From Bacteroidota bacterium (GTDB lineage Bacteria; Bacteroidota; Bacteroidia; Flavobacteriales_D; Crocinitomicaceae), in the NCBI GenBank assembly GCA_006226425.1, contig SBGX01000034.1:30550-94549 (forward strand): a DNA stretch of 64,000 nucleotides, read 5' to 3'. The notes below the pieces were generated by a model. The model had not been told where the DNA came from. It was given only the letters and a program-made list of their open reading frames with translations, and did no database searches. Positions 63,441 to 64,000 of the stretch are shown in pieces; positions within the stretch are counted from its first letter, which is position 1, and each line of letters opens with the position of its first letter. The position numbers were made by a program, and so were the translations under genes.

Positions 63441-64000
63441 CTAGTTTTTAAGCATCTTCTTCGTGATTCCGGCTTGTCCATCCACGACCAGTTGATAACT
63501 GTAGACTCCTTTGCTCAGGTTCTGTCCAAAGACACGGATGCTTCCATTCCCCCGATCTTTGACGACCACCTCTTTGATAATCAGGCCCTGCTGATTGAAA
63601 AAGCGCATTTTGGCCTCCTGAATGAGCTCCGGAATGAAATAGCTGATTTCCGTGGATTCCGCAAAGGGATTCGGAACATTTTGCGAGAGCGTCACCACCT
63701 GATCATTGACCAGTTCCAACTCCATGGCCACTTTGATCTTGTCCTGTGTCTCCGTATCATTTTGTTGGATCATTCCCTGGTTCATGCTACATAAGTTTGG
63801 GAAAGCGTTCGCCAGACAATTTTCCAACTGAGTCAGACGAGCATTTAGATCGTTGATCAGGGAATCTTTTGCCTGAATTTCACTTTGTTGCTGGTCAATT
63901 TCATGTTGTTGTTCCTGAACTGCCTGGGTTAGGATGGCGATGAAAGCATTGTAATTCAAAGATTTGTAATCTACGGATGGGGCAATTTGGTTTCCCTCAA
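63441..64000 (-). CDS. C-terminal part of a T9SS protein with an S74-type tail-fibre chaperone domain (cut by window edge)
   Basis: The frame continues beyond position 64000; about 186 C-terminal residues are visible. Near the edge it reads PSVDYKSLNYNAFIAILTQA followed by QEQQHEIDQQQSEIQAKDSL, the end of a peptidase S74 (intramolecular chaperone) domain with its coiled coil. Then come SQNVPNPFAESTEI and a T9SS type A sorting domain ending KKMLKN. In phages S74 domains fold tail spikes as trimers and cut themselves off; in Bacteroidota they occur in secreted fibre-like proteins. Convergent with wbqC (stops 1 bp apart). Confidence 0.78.
   Translation of the reverse strand, partial: EGNQIAPSVDYKSLNYNAFIAILTQAVQEQQHEIDQQQSEIQAKDSLINDLNARLTQLENCLANAFPNLCSMNQGMIQQNDTETQDKIKVAMELELVNDQVVTLSQNVPNPFAESTEISYFIPELIQEAKMRFFNQQGLIIKEVVVKDRGNGSIRVFGQNLSKGVYSYQLVVDGQAGITKKMLKN

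Overview
The window looks like chromosomal DNA of a Bacteroidota bacterium, most likely a marine or aquatic member of the Flavobacteriales. Evidence: five proteins end in type IX secretion (T9SS) C-terminal sorting domains, upstream regions carry the Bacteroidota -7 promoter element TAnnTTTG, Shine-Dalgarno sites are weak, and several families typical of the phylum are present (DUF5683, PUR-like DUF3276, a long LepB, polymorphic toxin type 23, LytS/LytTR pairs). The order-level placement is inference. Genes are tightly packed, with many convergent pairs whose stop codons nearly touch or overlap.

Layout. (1) 1-5246: a urate catabolism locus. On the minus strand are allB, alc, uraD, uraH and a DUF6986 aldolase-like gene cut by the window edge; on the plus strand is puuD, a membrane urate oxidase with a cytochrome c domain. 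A perfect 16-bp palindrome of LacI-operator type lies between the divergent arms. (2) 5249-10167: a molybdenum cofactor locus (moaA facing moeA-moaD-moeB/rhodanese-moaE-moaC/moaB fusion). This fits the need for a Mo enzyme (xanthine dehydrogenase, not in the window) to make urate. (3) 10175-18000: an accessory stretch with an AT-rich coiled-coil/barrel protein, a homologue of the leptospiral surface protein LipL32, a nuclease, a two-gene unit with a DUF4332-like fold and a MuF-type Cys/His knuckle, an S41 peptidase and a DOPA-type extradiol dioxygenase. (4) 18050-27197: T9SS cargo proteins, an esterase, a SOUL protein and small secreted proteins. (5) 27291-33970: a complete tripartite RND efflux operon followed by a DJ-1/PfpI lipoprotein. 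(6) 33976-40198: two lipoproteins, an MbnP-MbnH-YHYH unit (probably metal/copper related, secreted) and an ABC exporter. (7) 40202-43809: a 341-bp decayed IS3-type element with perfect ends, then an AT-rich islet of two secreted proteins. (8) 43810-55686: tRNA-Leu, tRNA-Gly, a LytTR two-component system, a toxin-23-family protein, pyrG, yidC, a lipoprotein that resembles a free-standing protease propeptide next to an S8 peptidase, an MscS channel, a LuxC-like acyl-CoA reductase and a 2[4Fe-4S] ferredoxin. (9) 55756-64000: a small Cys-rich secreted protein, a PUR-like protein, and the conserved core run parA-parB-DUF5683-dapB-lepB-wbqC, ending in a partial T9SS protein with an S74-type tail-fibre chaperone domain.

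How the genes work together. PuuD, UraH, UraD, AllB and Alc form an unbroken route from urate to ureidoglycolate plus urea, with electrons from urate entering the respiratory chain through the PuuD cytochrome. The Moco genes next door would supply the cofactor for the upstream oxidation. The best candidates for something new are the LipL32 homologue outside Leptospira, the MbnP/MbnH/YHYH unit without the usual four-Cys MbnP, the propeptide-like lipoprotein paired with a subtilase, and the DUF4332/Cys-knuckle gene pair.
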